From Geodermatophilus siccatus (lineage in GTDB: Bacteria > Actinomycetota > Actinomycetes > Mycobacteriales > Geodermatophilaceae): 64,000 nt of DNA. The position numbers were made by a program, and so were the translations under genes. Location of the stretch: NCBI RefSeq assembly GCF_900103785.1, contig NZ_FNHE01000004.1, positions 62,001 to 126,000 of the forward strand, read 5' to 3'. Positions 32,604 to 41,900 of this stretch are shown here, one piece after another (positions within the stretch are counted from its first letter, which is position 1; every line of letters starts with the position of its first letter). The notes under the pieces are model-generated. The model searched no databases. It was given only the letters and a program-made list of their open reading frames with translations, and was not told the DNA's origin.

Positions 32604-34012
32604 GCGCCGTCGTCACCGTCGACCCGGCGACGGGGGAGCGGCTGACCGAGTACGCGGCCTTCTCCGACGCCGACGTGGACGCCGCGCTGGACCGGGCGCA
32701 ACAGGTCCAGGTGGGCTGGGCCGCCTGCTCCTCCGAGGACCGCGCCGCCGTGCTGCGGCGGGCGGCGGCCGTCCTGCGCGCCGAGGCCGACGACCTCGCC
32801 CTGCTGGCCACGCGGGAGATGGGCAAGCCGCTGGCCGAGTCCCGCGCCGAGGTCGAGAAGTGCGCCACGGCCTGCGACTACTACGCCGAGCACGCCGCGG
32901 CGTTCCTCGCCGACGAGCCGGTCGCCACCGCCGCGGACCGCAGCTGGATCGGCTACGAGCCGGTCGGCGTGGTGCTGGCGGTCATGCCGTGGAACTTCCC
33001 GCTCTGGCAGGTCGTCCGCTTCGCCGCACCGGCGCTCATGGCGGGCAACGCCGCGCTGCTCAAGCACTCGCCCAACACCACCGGCTGCGCGCTCGCGGTG
33101 CAGCGGGTGCTCGCCGCCGCGGGAGCGCCGGACGGGCTGTTCACCGCGCTGGTCGTCGCCGAGCCGGACGTGCCGGCGGTGACGGCGCGGCTGATCGGCG
33201 ACCCGCGCATCGGGGCGGTCACCATCACGGGCAGCGAGCGGGCCGGCCGCGCGGTGGGTGCCGCGGCGGGCGACGCGATCAAGAAGTCGGTCCTGGAGCT
33301 CGGCGGCTCGGACCCCTTCGTCGTCCTGGCCGACGCCGACCTGCCGCGGGTCGCCGCCCTGGCCGCGCGGGGTCGGCTCCTCAACGCCGGGCAGAGCTGC
33401 ATCTCGCCGAAGCGGCTGGTCGTCGACGCCGCCGTCGTCGAGGAGTTCACCGGGCTGCTGGTCGCCGAGGTCGAGGCGCTGACCGTCGGGGACCCCACGG
33501 CGCCGGGCACCGACGTCGGCCCGATGGCCCGGGCGGACCTGCTCGAGGGGGTGCACCGCCAGGTCGGGGCCTCCGTCGCGGCCGGCGCCCGGCTGCTCAC
33601 CGGCGGACGCCGCCTCGAGGGGCCGGGCACCTTCTACGCGCCCACGGTCCTGGCCGACGTCCGGCCCGGGATGCCGGCCCACGACGAGGAGGTCTTCGGC
33701 CCGGTCGCCGCGGTCATCGCGGTGGACGGCGACGACGAGGCCGTGCGCGTCGCGAACGACACCAGGTTCGGGCTCGGTGCCAGCGTCTGGACGGGCGACC
33801 CGCAGCGCGGGGTCGCCGTCGCCCGCCGGATCCGGTCCGGCGCCGCCTTCGTCAACGCGGTCGTCGCCTCCGACGTCCGCCTGCCCTTCGGCGGCACCCG
33901 CGCCAGCGGTTACGGCCGTGAGCTGGCCGCCGCCGGCATCCGCGAGTTCGTCAACGTCCGCACGTGGTGGGTGCTCGACGCGCCCGCCGCCACGGCCCCC
34001 GCATCGGAGTGA
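32600..34012 (+). CDS. Aldehyde dehydrogenase (succinate-semialdehyde dehydrogenase-like, Sad/GabD1 type)
   Basis: A 470-residue NAD(P)-dependent enzyme. VMPWNFPLWQVVRFAAPALM is the cofactor entry motif, LELGGSDPFVVL has the general-base Glu, and NAGQSCISPKR has the nucleophile Cys. EEVFGPVAAV is the second catalytic Glu region. The short length and missing N-terminal extension fit the Sad/GabD1 group, which oxidises small semialdehydes. It is the third gene of the GntR-controlled operon and may oxidise an aldehyde released by the aldolase-type enzymes nearby. Confidence 0.92.
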   Translation: MSAVVTVDPATGERLTEYAAFSDADVDAALDRAQQVQVGWAACSSEDRAAVLRRAAAVLRAEADDLALLATREMGKPLAESRAEVEKCATACDYYAEHAAAFLADEPVATAADRSWIGYEPVGVVLAVMPWNFPLWQVVRFAAPALMAGNAALLKHSPNTTGCALAVQRVLAAAGAPDGLFTALVVAEPDVPAVTARLIGDPRIGAVTITGSERAGRAVGAAAGDAIKKSVLELGGSDPFVVLADADLPRVAALAARGRLLNAGQSCISPKRLVVDAAVVEEFTGLLVAEVEALTVGDPTAPGTDVGPMARADLLEGVHRQVGASVAAGARLLTGGRRLEGPGTFYAPTVLADVRPGMPAHDEEVFGPVAAVIAVDGDDEAVRVANDTRFGLGASVWTGDPQRGVAVARRIRSGAAFVNAVVASDVRLPFGGTRASGYGRELAAAGIREFVNVRTWWVLDAPAATAPASE

Positions 34013-34017
34013 GCACC

Positions 34018-35097
34018 ATGAGGAACACCCCCCACCGCCTCGGCGTCCTGCTCGGCGACGGCATCGGGCCGGAGATCGTCCCCGCCGCGGTCCGCGTCGT
34101 CGACGCGGCGCTGGCCGCCGCCGGGGCCGCGCCGGTCGAGTGGCAGGAGCTGCCCGTCGGCGCCGCGGCCATCGAGACGCACGGCAGCGCCATCCCCGAC
34201 GTCACCCTGGAGGCGCTGGCCGGGCTCGACGGCTGGCTGCTCGGCCCGCACGACAGCGTCGCCTACCCCGAGCCGCACCGGTCGCAGCTCAACCCGAGCG
34301 GCACGCTGCGCAAGCACTTCGACCTGTACGCGAACACCCGCCCGGCCCGCGCCTTCGAGGGCGGCCGGGCGATCGCCCCGGGCACCGACCTGGTGATCGT
34401 GCGGGAGAACACCGAGGGCTTCTACGCCGACCGCAACACCCACGCGGGCACCGGGGAGTACATGCCCACCCCTGACGTCGCCATCGCGATGGGCGTCTTC
34501 ACCCGGCCGCGCATCGAGCGCATCGCCCGGGCCGCGTTCGAGCTGGCCCGGCGCCGGCGCAACAGGCTCACGGTCGTGCACAAGGCCAACGTGCTGCAGC
34601 TGAGCTCGGGCCTGTTCAAACGCGTCTGCCTCGAGGTGGCGGAGCAGTACCCCGACGTCGCCGTCGACGACTTCCACATCGACGCGATGACGGTGCACCT
34701 GCTGCGCCGGGCCGCCGACTTCGACGTCGTCGTCGCCGAGAACATGTTCGGCGACATCCTCTCCGACCTGACCGGCGAGCTGGCCGGCTCCCTGGGCATC
34801 GCGCCGTCCCTCAACGCCTCGGGCGACCGCGCCATGGCCCAGGCCGCCCACGGGTCGGCCCCGGACATCGCCGGGAAGGGGCTGGCCAACCCGATCGCGA
34901 TGGTCCTCTCGGCGGGGATGCTGCTCGACTGGCTCGGCACGCGGCACGGCGACGCGCGTCTCCGCGACGCCGCGGTCCGGGTGGACGACGGCGTCCGGGC
35001 GGCGGTGCGCGACGGCGTCAGCACCGGCGACCTGGGCGGCTCGGCCTCGACGGGGGAGTTCACCGACGCCGTGGTGGCGCGCATCGCCGGGGCCTGA
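34018..35097 (+). CDS. Isopropylmalate/isocitrate dehydrogenase family protein (tartrate or D-malate dehydrogenase-like)
   Basis: A 359-residue beta-decarboxylating dehydrogenase. Substrate-binding arginines are in GTLRKHFDLYANTRPAR, VIVRENTEGFYADR precedes the catalytic Tyr/Lys part VVHKANVLQLSSGLFKRV, and the metal-binding Asp residues are in DAMTVHLLRR and ENMFGDILSD. The NAD site is AQAAHGSAPDIAGKGLANP. A leuB/leuC setting is absent and the gene ends a catabolic operon, so tartrate, D-malate or a related 2-hydroxyacid is more likely than isopropylmalate. Confidence 0.88.
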   Translation: MRNTPHRLGVLLGDGIGPEIVPAAVRVVDAALAAAGAAPVEWQELPVGAAAIETHGSAIPDVTLEALAGLDGWLLGPHDSVAYPEPHRSQLNPSGTLRKHFDLYANTRPARAFEGGRAIAPGTDLVIVRENTEGFYADRNTHAGTGEYMPTPDVAIAMGVFTRPRIERIARAAFELARRRRNRLTVVHKANVLQLSSGLFKRVCLEVAEQYPDVAVDDFHIDAMTVHLLRRAADFDVVVAENMFGDILSDLTGELAGSLGIAPSLNASGDRAMAQAAHGSAPDIAGKGLANPIAMVLSAGMLLDWLGTRHGDARLRDAAVRVDDGVRAAVRDGVSTGDLGGSASTGEFTDAVVARIAGA

Positions 35098-35099
35098 GG

Positions 35100-36275
35100 T
35101 CAGGGGCCGTCGACGTGCAGCCGGCGGGCGGCGGCCCCGGCCAGGGCCAGCGCCCCGGCCGTCGCCCACAGCACCCCGGCCGAGCCGACGCCGGCGGCCA
35201 GCAGCCCGACGGTGCTGGGGATGAGCACCTGGCCCAGCCGGTTGCCGGTCAGCCGCAGCGACATCGCCCGGCCGCGCAGCCCGGCCGGGGCCATCTCGGC
35301 CAGCCAGGACATGGTCAGCGGCTGCCCCACGCCGAGCCCGAGCCCGAGCAGGACGACGAGCGCCGCCGTCCCGGCGACCGGCATCGGCACCGCGACCGCC
35401 GCCATCGTCCCCGCGGCCAGCGCGACGCTGGACAGCATCAAGCGCCGTCGCCCGGTCAGCCGCACCAGCCGGCCGAGGAAGAAGCGCGAGGTCATCGAGG
35501 CGGCGGCGCGCAGCGTCAGCAGCAGGCCGACGGTGCCGGCGGCCAGCCCGCGGTCGGCGCCGAGCGCGGGCAGGTAGACCAGCGTGATGTCGACGGCGGC
35601 GAGCACGACGCAGCTGACGGTCAGCGCGCGCAGCAGGCCGGGCAGGCGCAGCAGCGTGCCCATGCCGCCGGGCTCGGCGGCGTCGCCGGAGCGCTCGCGG
35701 ACCGGGAACCGCAGGACGACGGTGCACGCCAGCAGCAGGACGGCGATCCCCGCCGCGACGAGGAAGATCGGGCGGGTGTCGGGCAGGGCGCCCTCGCCGC
35801 CGGCCACGGTGATCAGGGCGGGGCCGAGCGCCTGCCCCAGCGAGGCGGCGAAGGTGTAGTGCCCGAACGCCGTGTCGAAGCGCCCCGGCCCGGCGGTGTT
35901 GGCCACGGCCGCCTGCTGGCCCACGACCGAGAGCAGGTGGCCGGTGCCGAGCACCACGCTGCCGGCCACCAGCCCGGCCGCCCCGCCGCGCCCGCTGGCG
36001 AGGACGACCGCCGAGAGCAGCAGCAGGACCGCCCCGGCCAGCATCACCCGCCGCTCGCCGAACCGGTCGGTGGCCTGCCCCGAGGGGACGGCGAGCACCA
36101 GCGGGACGACGGCGAACGAGGCGGTCAACGCGCCCAGCCAGGCGGTCGGCACGTCCAGCTCGATCGCCCGGTAGGCGGTCGTCGGGCGCAGCACGAAGGT
36201 GACCACCTGGGTGAGCGCCGAGTGCGCGAGCAGCAGCCCGAGCATCCGCCGTCCCCCGGGGAGCCGCGCGCTCAC
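35100..36275 (-). CDS. Major facilitator superfamily transporter
   Basis: A 391-residue transporter with 12 predicted helices. The loop 2-3 motif reads GQATDRFGERRVMLAGA, and its second-half counterpart is GRLVRLTGRRRLMLSS. The pattern fits drug- or metabolite-efflux and organic-acid MFS proteins. GTG at 36275 overlaps the GntR stop (GTGA), so it is co-transcribed with that regulator and is likely its target. It converges with the dehydrogenase gene, with two bases between the stops. Confidence 0.88.
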   Translation of the reverse strand: MSARLPGGRRMLGLLLAHSALTQVVTFVLRPTTAYRAIELDVPTAWLGALTASFAVVPLVLAVPSGQATDRFGERRVMLAGAVLLLLSAVVLASGRGGAAGLVAGSVVLGTGHLLSVVGQQAAVANTAGPGRFDTAFGHYTFAASLGQALGPALITVAGGEGALPDTRPIFLVAAGIAVLLLACTVVLRFPVRERSGDAAEPGGMGTLLRLPGLLRALTVSCVVLAAVDITLVYLPALGADRGLAAGTVGLLLTLRAAASMTSRFFLGRLVRLTGRRRLMLSSVALAAGTMAAVAVPMPVAGTAALVVLLGLGLGVGQPLTMSWLAEMAPAGLRGRAMSLRLTGNRLGQVLIPSTVGLLAAGVGSAGVLWATAGALALAGAAARRLHVDGP

Positions 36276-36970
36276 GCCGGCGACCGGTCGGCGGCAGCCG
36301 CGGTCCCGGCAGTCAGGCTCCCGGCGGCGCGGGCGGCCAGGCTGGTCTCCACGTGCCGGCGCATGAGGTCGGTGGCCGCCGCGGCGTCGCGGTCGGAGAC
36401 CGCCTCGACCAGCAGCCGGTGCTCCTCGGCCCGCCGGGCGGCCTCCTCCTCGCTGCGCCCGGCCCGCAGCGCGTGCCGCCGGTAGCGGTCGGTCTTGTCC
36501 CACAGGCCGTCGAGGGTCTCGACCAGCAGCGCGTTGTGCGAGGCCCGGTACAGCGCCGAGTGGAACCGCCGGTGACTCGCCAGCTGGGCCGGCGACGGGT
36601 CCGGAGCCAGCGACTCCAGCCGGGCCAGGCTGTCGGCCATCTCGGCGAGGTCGGCGGCGGTGCGGCGCTGGGCGGCCAGGCCGGCGGCGAGCGGGTCGAG
36701 GTCCTGCCGCAGCTCGACGAGGTCGCGCGCCTCCGCGGCGTCGAGCGGGGCCACCCGGGCGTCGCGGTGCGCGCCGAGCTCGACCAGACCCTGCTGGGCC
36801 AGCCGCCGCAGGGCCTCGCGCAGCGGGGTGGTGCTGACGCCGATCCGCCGGGCCAGGGTGGCCTGGTTGAGCACCGAGCCCGGCTCGAGCTCGCCGCCGA
36901 GGACCATCTCCCGCACCCGCGCGTAGGCCAGCTCGCTCTTGGTGGCGACGCCGGTCCCGTGCACCCTCAC
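36272..36970 (-). CDS. GntR family transcriptional regulator (FCD subfamily), second
   Basis: A 232-residue regulator. The winged helix includes VREMVLGGELEPGSVLNQAT and RRIGVSTTPLREALRRLAQQ; the FCD domain starts at ARDLVELRQDLDPLAAGLAA and contains SHRRFHSALYRASHNALLVE. GTG at 36970 is only two bases after GGAGG; GTG at 36964 is better spaced and may be the real start. The palindrome at 37028-37039 in the divergent promoter is its likely operator. Confidence 0.9.
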   Translation of the reverse strand: MRVHGTGVATKSELAYARVREMVLGGELEPGSVLNQATLARRIGVSTTPLREALRRLAQQGLVELGAHRDARVAPLDAAEARDLVELRQDLDPLAAGLAAQRRTAADLAEMADSLARLESLAPDPSPAQLASHRRFHSALYRASHNALLVETLDGLWDKTDRYRRHALRAGRSEEEAARRAEEHRLLVEAVSDRDAAAATDLMRRHVETSLAARAAGSLTAGTAAAADRSPA

Positions 36971-37027
36971 AACCTCCGTACCTCGCTGAGCTGCACATCT
37001 CCGGTGGAGCTGCGCCCCGACCTCCCC

Positions 37028-37039
37028 AGGTTATAACCT
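37028..37039. promoter_or_regulatory. Operator candidate for the second GntR regulator
   Basis: AGGTTATAACCT is a perfect 12-bp palindrome, six bases before the RraA-like start and about 58 before the divergent regulator start. Its place over the translation start region suits repression. Confidence 0.6.
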
Positions 37040-37045
37040 CGGTCC

Positions 37046-37537
37046 ATGACCGACGCGCCGGCCCACGCCACGACGGACCTCTCCGACGACCACCCCGAGG
37101 CGCAGGTGTGCGACCCGGTGTTCCAGGCCTTCGGCGACCGGCCGGCGTTCAGCGGGCCGGTCACCACGCTCAAGGTCTTCGAGGACAACGCCCTGGTCCG
37201 CGCCGCCGTCGAGCAGCCGGGGGAGGGGCGGGTGCTCGTCGTCGACGGCGGCGGCTCGCTGCGCTGCGCGCTCTTCGGCGGCAACCTCGCCGTGCTCGCG
37301 GCGCAGAACGGCTGGGCCGGCGTGGTGGTCAACGGCGCGGTGCGCGACGCCGACGAGCTCGACGCCCAGCCGATCGGGGTGCGCGCGCTGGCCACCCACC
37401 CGCGGCGCAGCGTCAAGGGCCTGCACTCGGGCCAGGTCGGGCTGCCGGTCGTCTTCGCCGGCGTGGTGTTCCGCGAGGGGGAGTGGCTGGCCGCGGACCG
37501 GGACGGGATCGTCGTCCTGCCCGCGCCGCCGGCCTGA
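37046..37537 (+). CDS. RraA-like / 4-hydroxy-4-methyl-2-oxoglutarate aldolase family protein
   Basis: A 163-residue protein. [60 protein letters not shown] and the end [13 protein letters not shown] match the RraA/HMG-aldolase family over its full length. True aldolases of this family need an Arg-Asp pair, seen here in GAVRDADE, so class II aldolase activity on oxoacids is possible; regulation of RNase E, as in E. coli RraA, is the other family role. The GntR-controlled, catabolic setting favours the aldolase. Confidence 0.88.
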   Translation: MTDAPAHATTDLSDDHPEAQVCDPVFQAFGDRPAFSGPVTTLKVFEDNALVRAAVEQPGEGRVLVVDGGGSLRCALFGGNLAVLAAQNGWAGVVVNGAVRDADELDAQPIGVRALATHPRRSVKGLHSGQVGLPVVFAGVVFREGEWLAADRDGIVVLPAPPA

Positions 37538-37540
37538 GCG

Positions 37541-37768
37541 TCAGCGGCGGCGCAGCACCCGGGCCAGCCGGTGCCCGCGCCCGGAGAGCAGCTCCGCGGT
37601 CGTCACCGGCTCGGGGACGTCGGCCGGCGCGGCGTGCCGCTCCCGCAGCCGGGTGCGGACCTCCGCGGGGGTGTGCGCCCGGCGCTGCCGCTCGCCGCGG
37701 GCCAGCACCGCCCCGGTCGCCGCGACGCCGGCGAGACCGGCCAGGCCGAGCAGCTTCGACACCCGCAC
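37541..37768 (-). CDS. Small hypothetical protein with one N-terminal hydrophobic segment
   Basis: A 75-residue protein starting VRVSKLLGLAGLAGVAATGA, a hydrophobic segment that may anchor it or serve as a signal, then a basic region with HTPAEVRTRLRERHA. GTG at 37768 and GTG at 37762 are both possible starts. I know no family. It converges with the RraA-like gene with a three-base gap. Confidence 0.5.
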   Translation of the reverse strand: MRVSKLLGLAGLAGVAATGAVLARGERQRRAHTPAEVRTRLRERHAAPADVPEPVTTAELLSGRGHRLARVLRRR

Positions 37769-37896
37769 GGTCCTGACGGTAGCGCCGTGCCCGAGCCGGG
37801 CCCGGAGGAGGCGGTCGACCTCACCCGCACCGGCGAGGTGCGGGTCGCGCACGGCGGCGCGACGGGCGGCGGGTCCGGCCGGACCTGCTCGAGCGC

Positions 37897-38442
37897 TCAG
37901 CGCACCCGGTAGGTCGTCTGCACCATCCCGCCGGGGAAGGTGCGGGTGCGGACGTGGTCGAGCAGCACGTCGGCCGGCAGCGGCCCGAACGGCGTGTGCC
38001 CCTCGCCGATGAGCACCGGCACCCGGGAGAGGGTCAGCTCCCCGACCAGCCCGGCGGCGAGGAAGTCGTGCACCGCCCGTCCGCCGTCGACGTAGACGCG
38101 GCGGTACCCGGCGGCGGTCAGCGCGGCGACCGCCTCGTCGAACGAGCGGTGCAGGGTGACGCGGGGGTCGGGCTCCAGCGTGGTGCTGAGGACGTGCACC
38201 GGCTTGCCCTGGTAGGGCCACTCGGCCAGCGGGGCGATCACCTCGTAGGTGCCGCGGCCCATGACCAGCGCGTCGATCCCGGCGACGAACTCGGCGAACC
38301 CGAAGTCGCCGCCCTCGCCGTCGTCCGGGGCGCCGCCGGCGTCCTCGCCGCCGGTCAGCCAGGCGAGGTCGCCGTCGGGACGGGCGATGAACCCGTCGAC
38401 GCTCATGCCGAGGAACACCGCACCGGTGAAGGACGCGTCCAT
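37897..38442 (-). CDS. Dihydrofolate reductase family protein (RibD C-terminal-like)
   Basis: A 181-residue protein. VFLGMSVDGFIARPDGDLAW is the standard start of this family, ALVMGRGTYE the cofactor part, and YVDGGRAVHDFLAAGLVGEL and PVLIGEGHTPFG the C-terminal motifs. Such stand-alone proteins bind NADPH but their substrates are mostly unknown; true folate reduction is unlikely. The ATG is the only good start. Confidence 0.88.
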   Translation of the reverse strand: MDASFTGAVFLGMSVDGFIARPDGDLAWLTGGEDAGGAPDDGEGGDFGFAEFVAGIDALVMGRGTYEVIAPLAEWPYQGKPVHVLSTTLEPDPRVTLHRSFDEAVAALTAAGYRRVYVDGGRAVHDFLAAGLVGELTLSRVPVLIGEGHTPFGPLPADVLLDHVRTRTFPGGMVQTTYRVR

Positions 38443-38578
38443 GCCGGCAGGGTGCCCGACGGCACCGACGGGACGGGTCGTATCAGCTCAGGACTGTCGT
38501 ACCTCTGAGCTACACCAGGCATGCGCCACCTCCCCCTGGTGTTGAACAGAGCACGGGGGAACCGCCCAGGAGGGCACC

Positions 38579-38893
38579 ATGTCCGAGGCCATCGTCAGAG
38601 CAACCCACCCCACCCACTGGGGCCGGCCGGACATCGCCGGCGACCTGATCGCGGTCGCCGTCACCCCCGGCGCAGCCCCGCCCCGCGAGCTCCGCATCCG
38701 GCCCGAGCTGTACGAGCGCATGCTCACCCAGCTGACGCCCGACGAGCGCGCCGCGGTGGCCGGCCGCCGCCTGCTGGGACCGTCCCCGGGCGTGCCCGTC
38801 GTGGTCGACCCCGCGCTGCCGGCCTTCCCGGGGTTCGAGGTCGTCCGCGCCCGGCCGGAGGCCCCCGGCCGGGCGCACGCCGCGGCCGCCTGA
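38579..38893 (+). CDS. Hypothetical protein, 104 residues
   Basis: A soluble, Pro- and Arg-rich protein: MSEAIVRATHPTHWGRPDIA, LRIRPELYERMLTQLTPDER, then VPVVVDPALPAFPGFEVVRA. AGGAGGGCACC precedes the ATG, so it is translated. The family is not recognised. A dispersed repeat begins directly after its stop. Confidence 0.6.
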   Translation: MSEAIVRATHPTHWGRPDIAGDLIAVAVTPGAAPPRELRIRPELYERMLTQLTPDERAAVAGRRLLGPSPGVPVVVDPALPAFPGFEVVRARPEAPGRAHAAAA

Positions 38894-38996
38894 GAGGACC
38901 CCCTGCTCCCCACGCCTCGTGGCCCCGTCCAGCGGGTCGGCACGAGCGTGCGAGTGGTGAGGAGGACGGGGTCCTTCCACCTGCAGGGGCCGCCCT
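38894..38996 (+). repeat. Dispersed palindromic repeats, copy 4 (head-to-head pair)
   Basis: The left end reads GAGGACCCCCTGCTCC directly after the TGA at 38891-38893. The right end, read on the minus strand, contains GGAAGGACCCCGTCCTCC. Two copies facing each other fill the whole gap between convergent genes, reaching one base from the cydDC stop at 38998. Confidence 0.75.
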
Positions 38997-38997
38997 G

Positions 38998-41900
38998 TCA
39001 CCTCACCAGCGCGGCCCGCGTCGCGCCGATCCGCACGACGGTGTCGCCGGGCTCCTCGACGCCGTCGTCGTGGGTGACGCAGACCACGACCCGGCCGGCG
39101 AGCGCCGCCCGCAGGTCGCGCAGCAGCGCCGCGGCGGTGGGCGGGTCGAGGTGCGCGGTCGGCTCGTCGAGCAGCACGACGTCCCGGTCGGCCAGCAGCG
39201 CCCGCGCCGCGGCTAGCCGGCGCCGCTCGCCGCCGGACAGCGCGGTGCCGCCCGCGCCGACCGGGGCGTCCAGGCCCGCGGGCAGCGCGGCCAGCAGCCC
39301 GCCGAGCCCGGTGGCGTCGAGTGCCGCGCGCATCCGGGCCTCGCCGTCCGGCCCGGCCAGTCCGCCCCGCGGCGCGGCGAGGGCCAGGTTGGCGCGGATG
39401 CTCGAGGCGAACACGTGCGCGTCCTGGGGTAGCCACGCGATGCGGGAGCGGACGCCGTCCCCGGTCAGCCGCGCGGTGTCGACGCCGCCCAGCGCGTAGC
39501 TGCCCGCTCGGGGCCGCAGGGCGGCGAGCAGCACGGCGAGGAACGTCGACTTGCCGGCACCCGAGGGCCCGCGCACGACCAGCCAGCCGGCGTCCGCGTC
39601 GGCCCGGGCCGTCAGACCGCGGAGCACGTCCGGGCCGCCGGGCCAGCCGGCCACCAGGCCGTCGGCCGCGAGCGTGCGCACCGGCGCCGGGACGGGGAGC
39701 GGGTCGGCGGGGTCCGCCGGCACCGGCGCGGTGAGGACGGCGTCGAGCCGGTCGCGGGCGTCGGCGAGCGTGCCGCGCCGCTGCAGCGCGATCACGAGCC
39801 CGGCCAGCGGCTCGGCCAGGGCCAGCGGTGCGAGCGCGACCGCCGCGATCGCCGGGCCGGTCACCCCCGCCGTGGCACCGGCCGCCGCCGCGGCGACCGC
39901 GGCCAGCCCGGTGCCCAGGACGACGACCCCGGTACCCAGGGCGCCGGCGCGGGTGCGGGCGCGGTCGGCTCCGGTGCGGTCGGCGGCGAGCGCGGCGAGG
40001 TCGGCCGCCGTCCGCCCTGCCAGGCCGTGCGCCCGCAGATCGGCCGCGCCCTCGAGCGCGGTGGTGGTCTCGCGCAGCGCGGCCACCCGCAGCGCCGCCT
40101 CGGCGCGCGCGGCGCCGGCGTCCACCCGCCGGTGCGCGAGCAGCACCAGCGCGACGGTGGTCAGCAGGACCGCCGCCGCGGCGCCGGCCGCGGCGGGGGA
40201 GACCAGCGCCAGGGCGCCGACGGTCGCGGTGCTCACGGTGCCGGCCACCAGGGCGGGCGGGACGACGCGCACGGAGAGGTCCTGCACCAGACCCACGTCG
40301 CCGACCACGCGGGCCAGCGCCGAGCCCGGCGTGCGGTCGGCTGCGACGCCCTGGGCGGCCAGCGCCCGCCAGACCCGCACGCGCAGGTCCGCGGCCAGCC
40401 GGAGCGCGGCGTCGTGCGCGGTCATCCGCTCCACCCAGCGCAGCCCGGCGCGGCCCAGCCCGAACGCCCGGACGCCGACGATCGCCACCAGCAGGGTGAG
40501 CACCGGCGGCATCTCGGCGGCCCGCACGATCAGCCAGCCCGAGACGGCGGTGAGCGCCACGCCCGCGCCGGCCGAGGCGGTACCGGCGGCGACCGCGCGC
40601 ACGAGCGCCCGCGGCGGCCAGCGCAGCCCGGGGCCGGTGGTCGTCGCACCCGCCGGTGCCGGTGCGGCGGCGGGTGCGACGGTCTCGTGGCCGTCCGGGG
40701 CCGATGGCCACGACGTCGTCGCACCCGCCACGGGACGATCGGTCGCGGCCGGGGACGCGAGGTCGACGGTGCGGTCGGCGAGGGCCGCCAGGCCTGCGTC
40801 GTGGGTGACCAGCAGGACGCTCACCGTGCCGCGCAGCCCGGCCAGCACCGCGGCCACCCGGGCGGCGGCCGCGTCGTCCAGGTGCGCGGTCGGCTCGTCG
40901 AGCAGCAGCAGCCGGGCGCCGCGGCGGACCCGCACCAGCGCGCGGGCCAGCGCCACCCGCTGCAGCTCGCCGGGGGAGAGGGTGGTGCAGTCGCGGCCGG
41001 CCAGATCGGCCGCGCCGACCCGGGCCAGCGCCTCGATGACGTGGGCCTCGCCCACCAGCTCGTCCACACCGGCCTCGGAGTCCGCGTGCCGGCGCAGCTC
41101 GTCGGCGACGGTCGCGCCGGTGGTGCGCGGGTGCTGCGACGCGTACGCGACGCCGCCGGCCGGGACGCCGGACACCGTGCCGTGCACCTCCGCGGCCGGG
41201 TCGGTCAGCCCGGCGAGGACGGCGAGCAGCGTCGACTTGCCCGAGCCGCTGGCGCCGCGCACGGCGACGATCTCGCCCGGCCGGATCGCGAGGTCCACCA
41301 GGGGCAGCGCCGGGACCCTGCGGCCGGCGAAGCGGACGGTCAGCCCGGTGACGGCCACGTCGGCGCCGCGCGGGTCGTCGTCCTCCGCCGTCGGGGCGGC
41401 GGTGGCGACCGGGGTGGCGAGCACCGCGCGGGCCTCGGCGGCCGCGAGCGCGGCGTCCTCCCCGGCGTGGTGGGCGGCACCCAGGTTGCGCAGCGGCGCG
41501 AAGGCCTCGGGCGCCAGCAGGAGCGCGGTGAGGCCGACGGCCAGGTCGAGGTCGCCGTGCACCAGCCGCAGGCCGACGGTGACCGCGACCAGCGCCACCG
41601 ACAGCGTGGCGAGCAGCTCGAGCACCAGTGCGGAGAGGAAGGCCAGCCGCAGGACCGACAGGGTGCGCCGGCGCGAGGCGTCGCCGAGCTCGGCGAGCGC
41701 CGCGGCCTGCTCGGCGGCGCGGCCCAGGCCCACCAGCACCGGCAGCCCGCGGACCAGTTCGGCGACGTGCGCGGCGAGGCGGTCCAGCGCCCGGGCGGCG
41801 GCGGCCGTGCCGTCGCGGGTGGTCAGGCCGACCAGCACCATGAACAGCGGCACCAGCGGCAGGGTGACCGCGACCAGTCCGGCGGAGAGCAGGTCGGTCC

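Noticed and set aside
38497..38520. On the minus strand GCCTGGTGTAGCTCAGAGGT looks like the 5' part of a tRNA with its D-arm.
   Set aside because: The D-stem does not close (GCTC against CGAC), and no anticodon stem, T-arm or acceptor end follows. At most it is a decayed fragment; too little to call.
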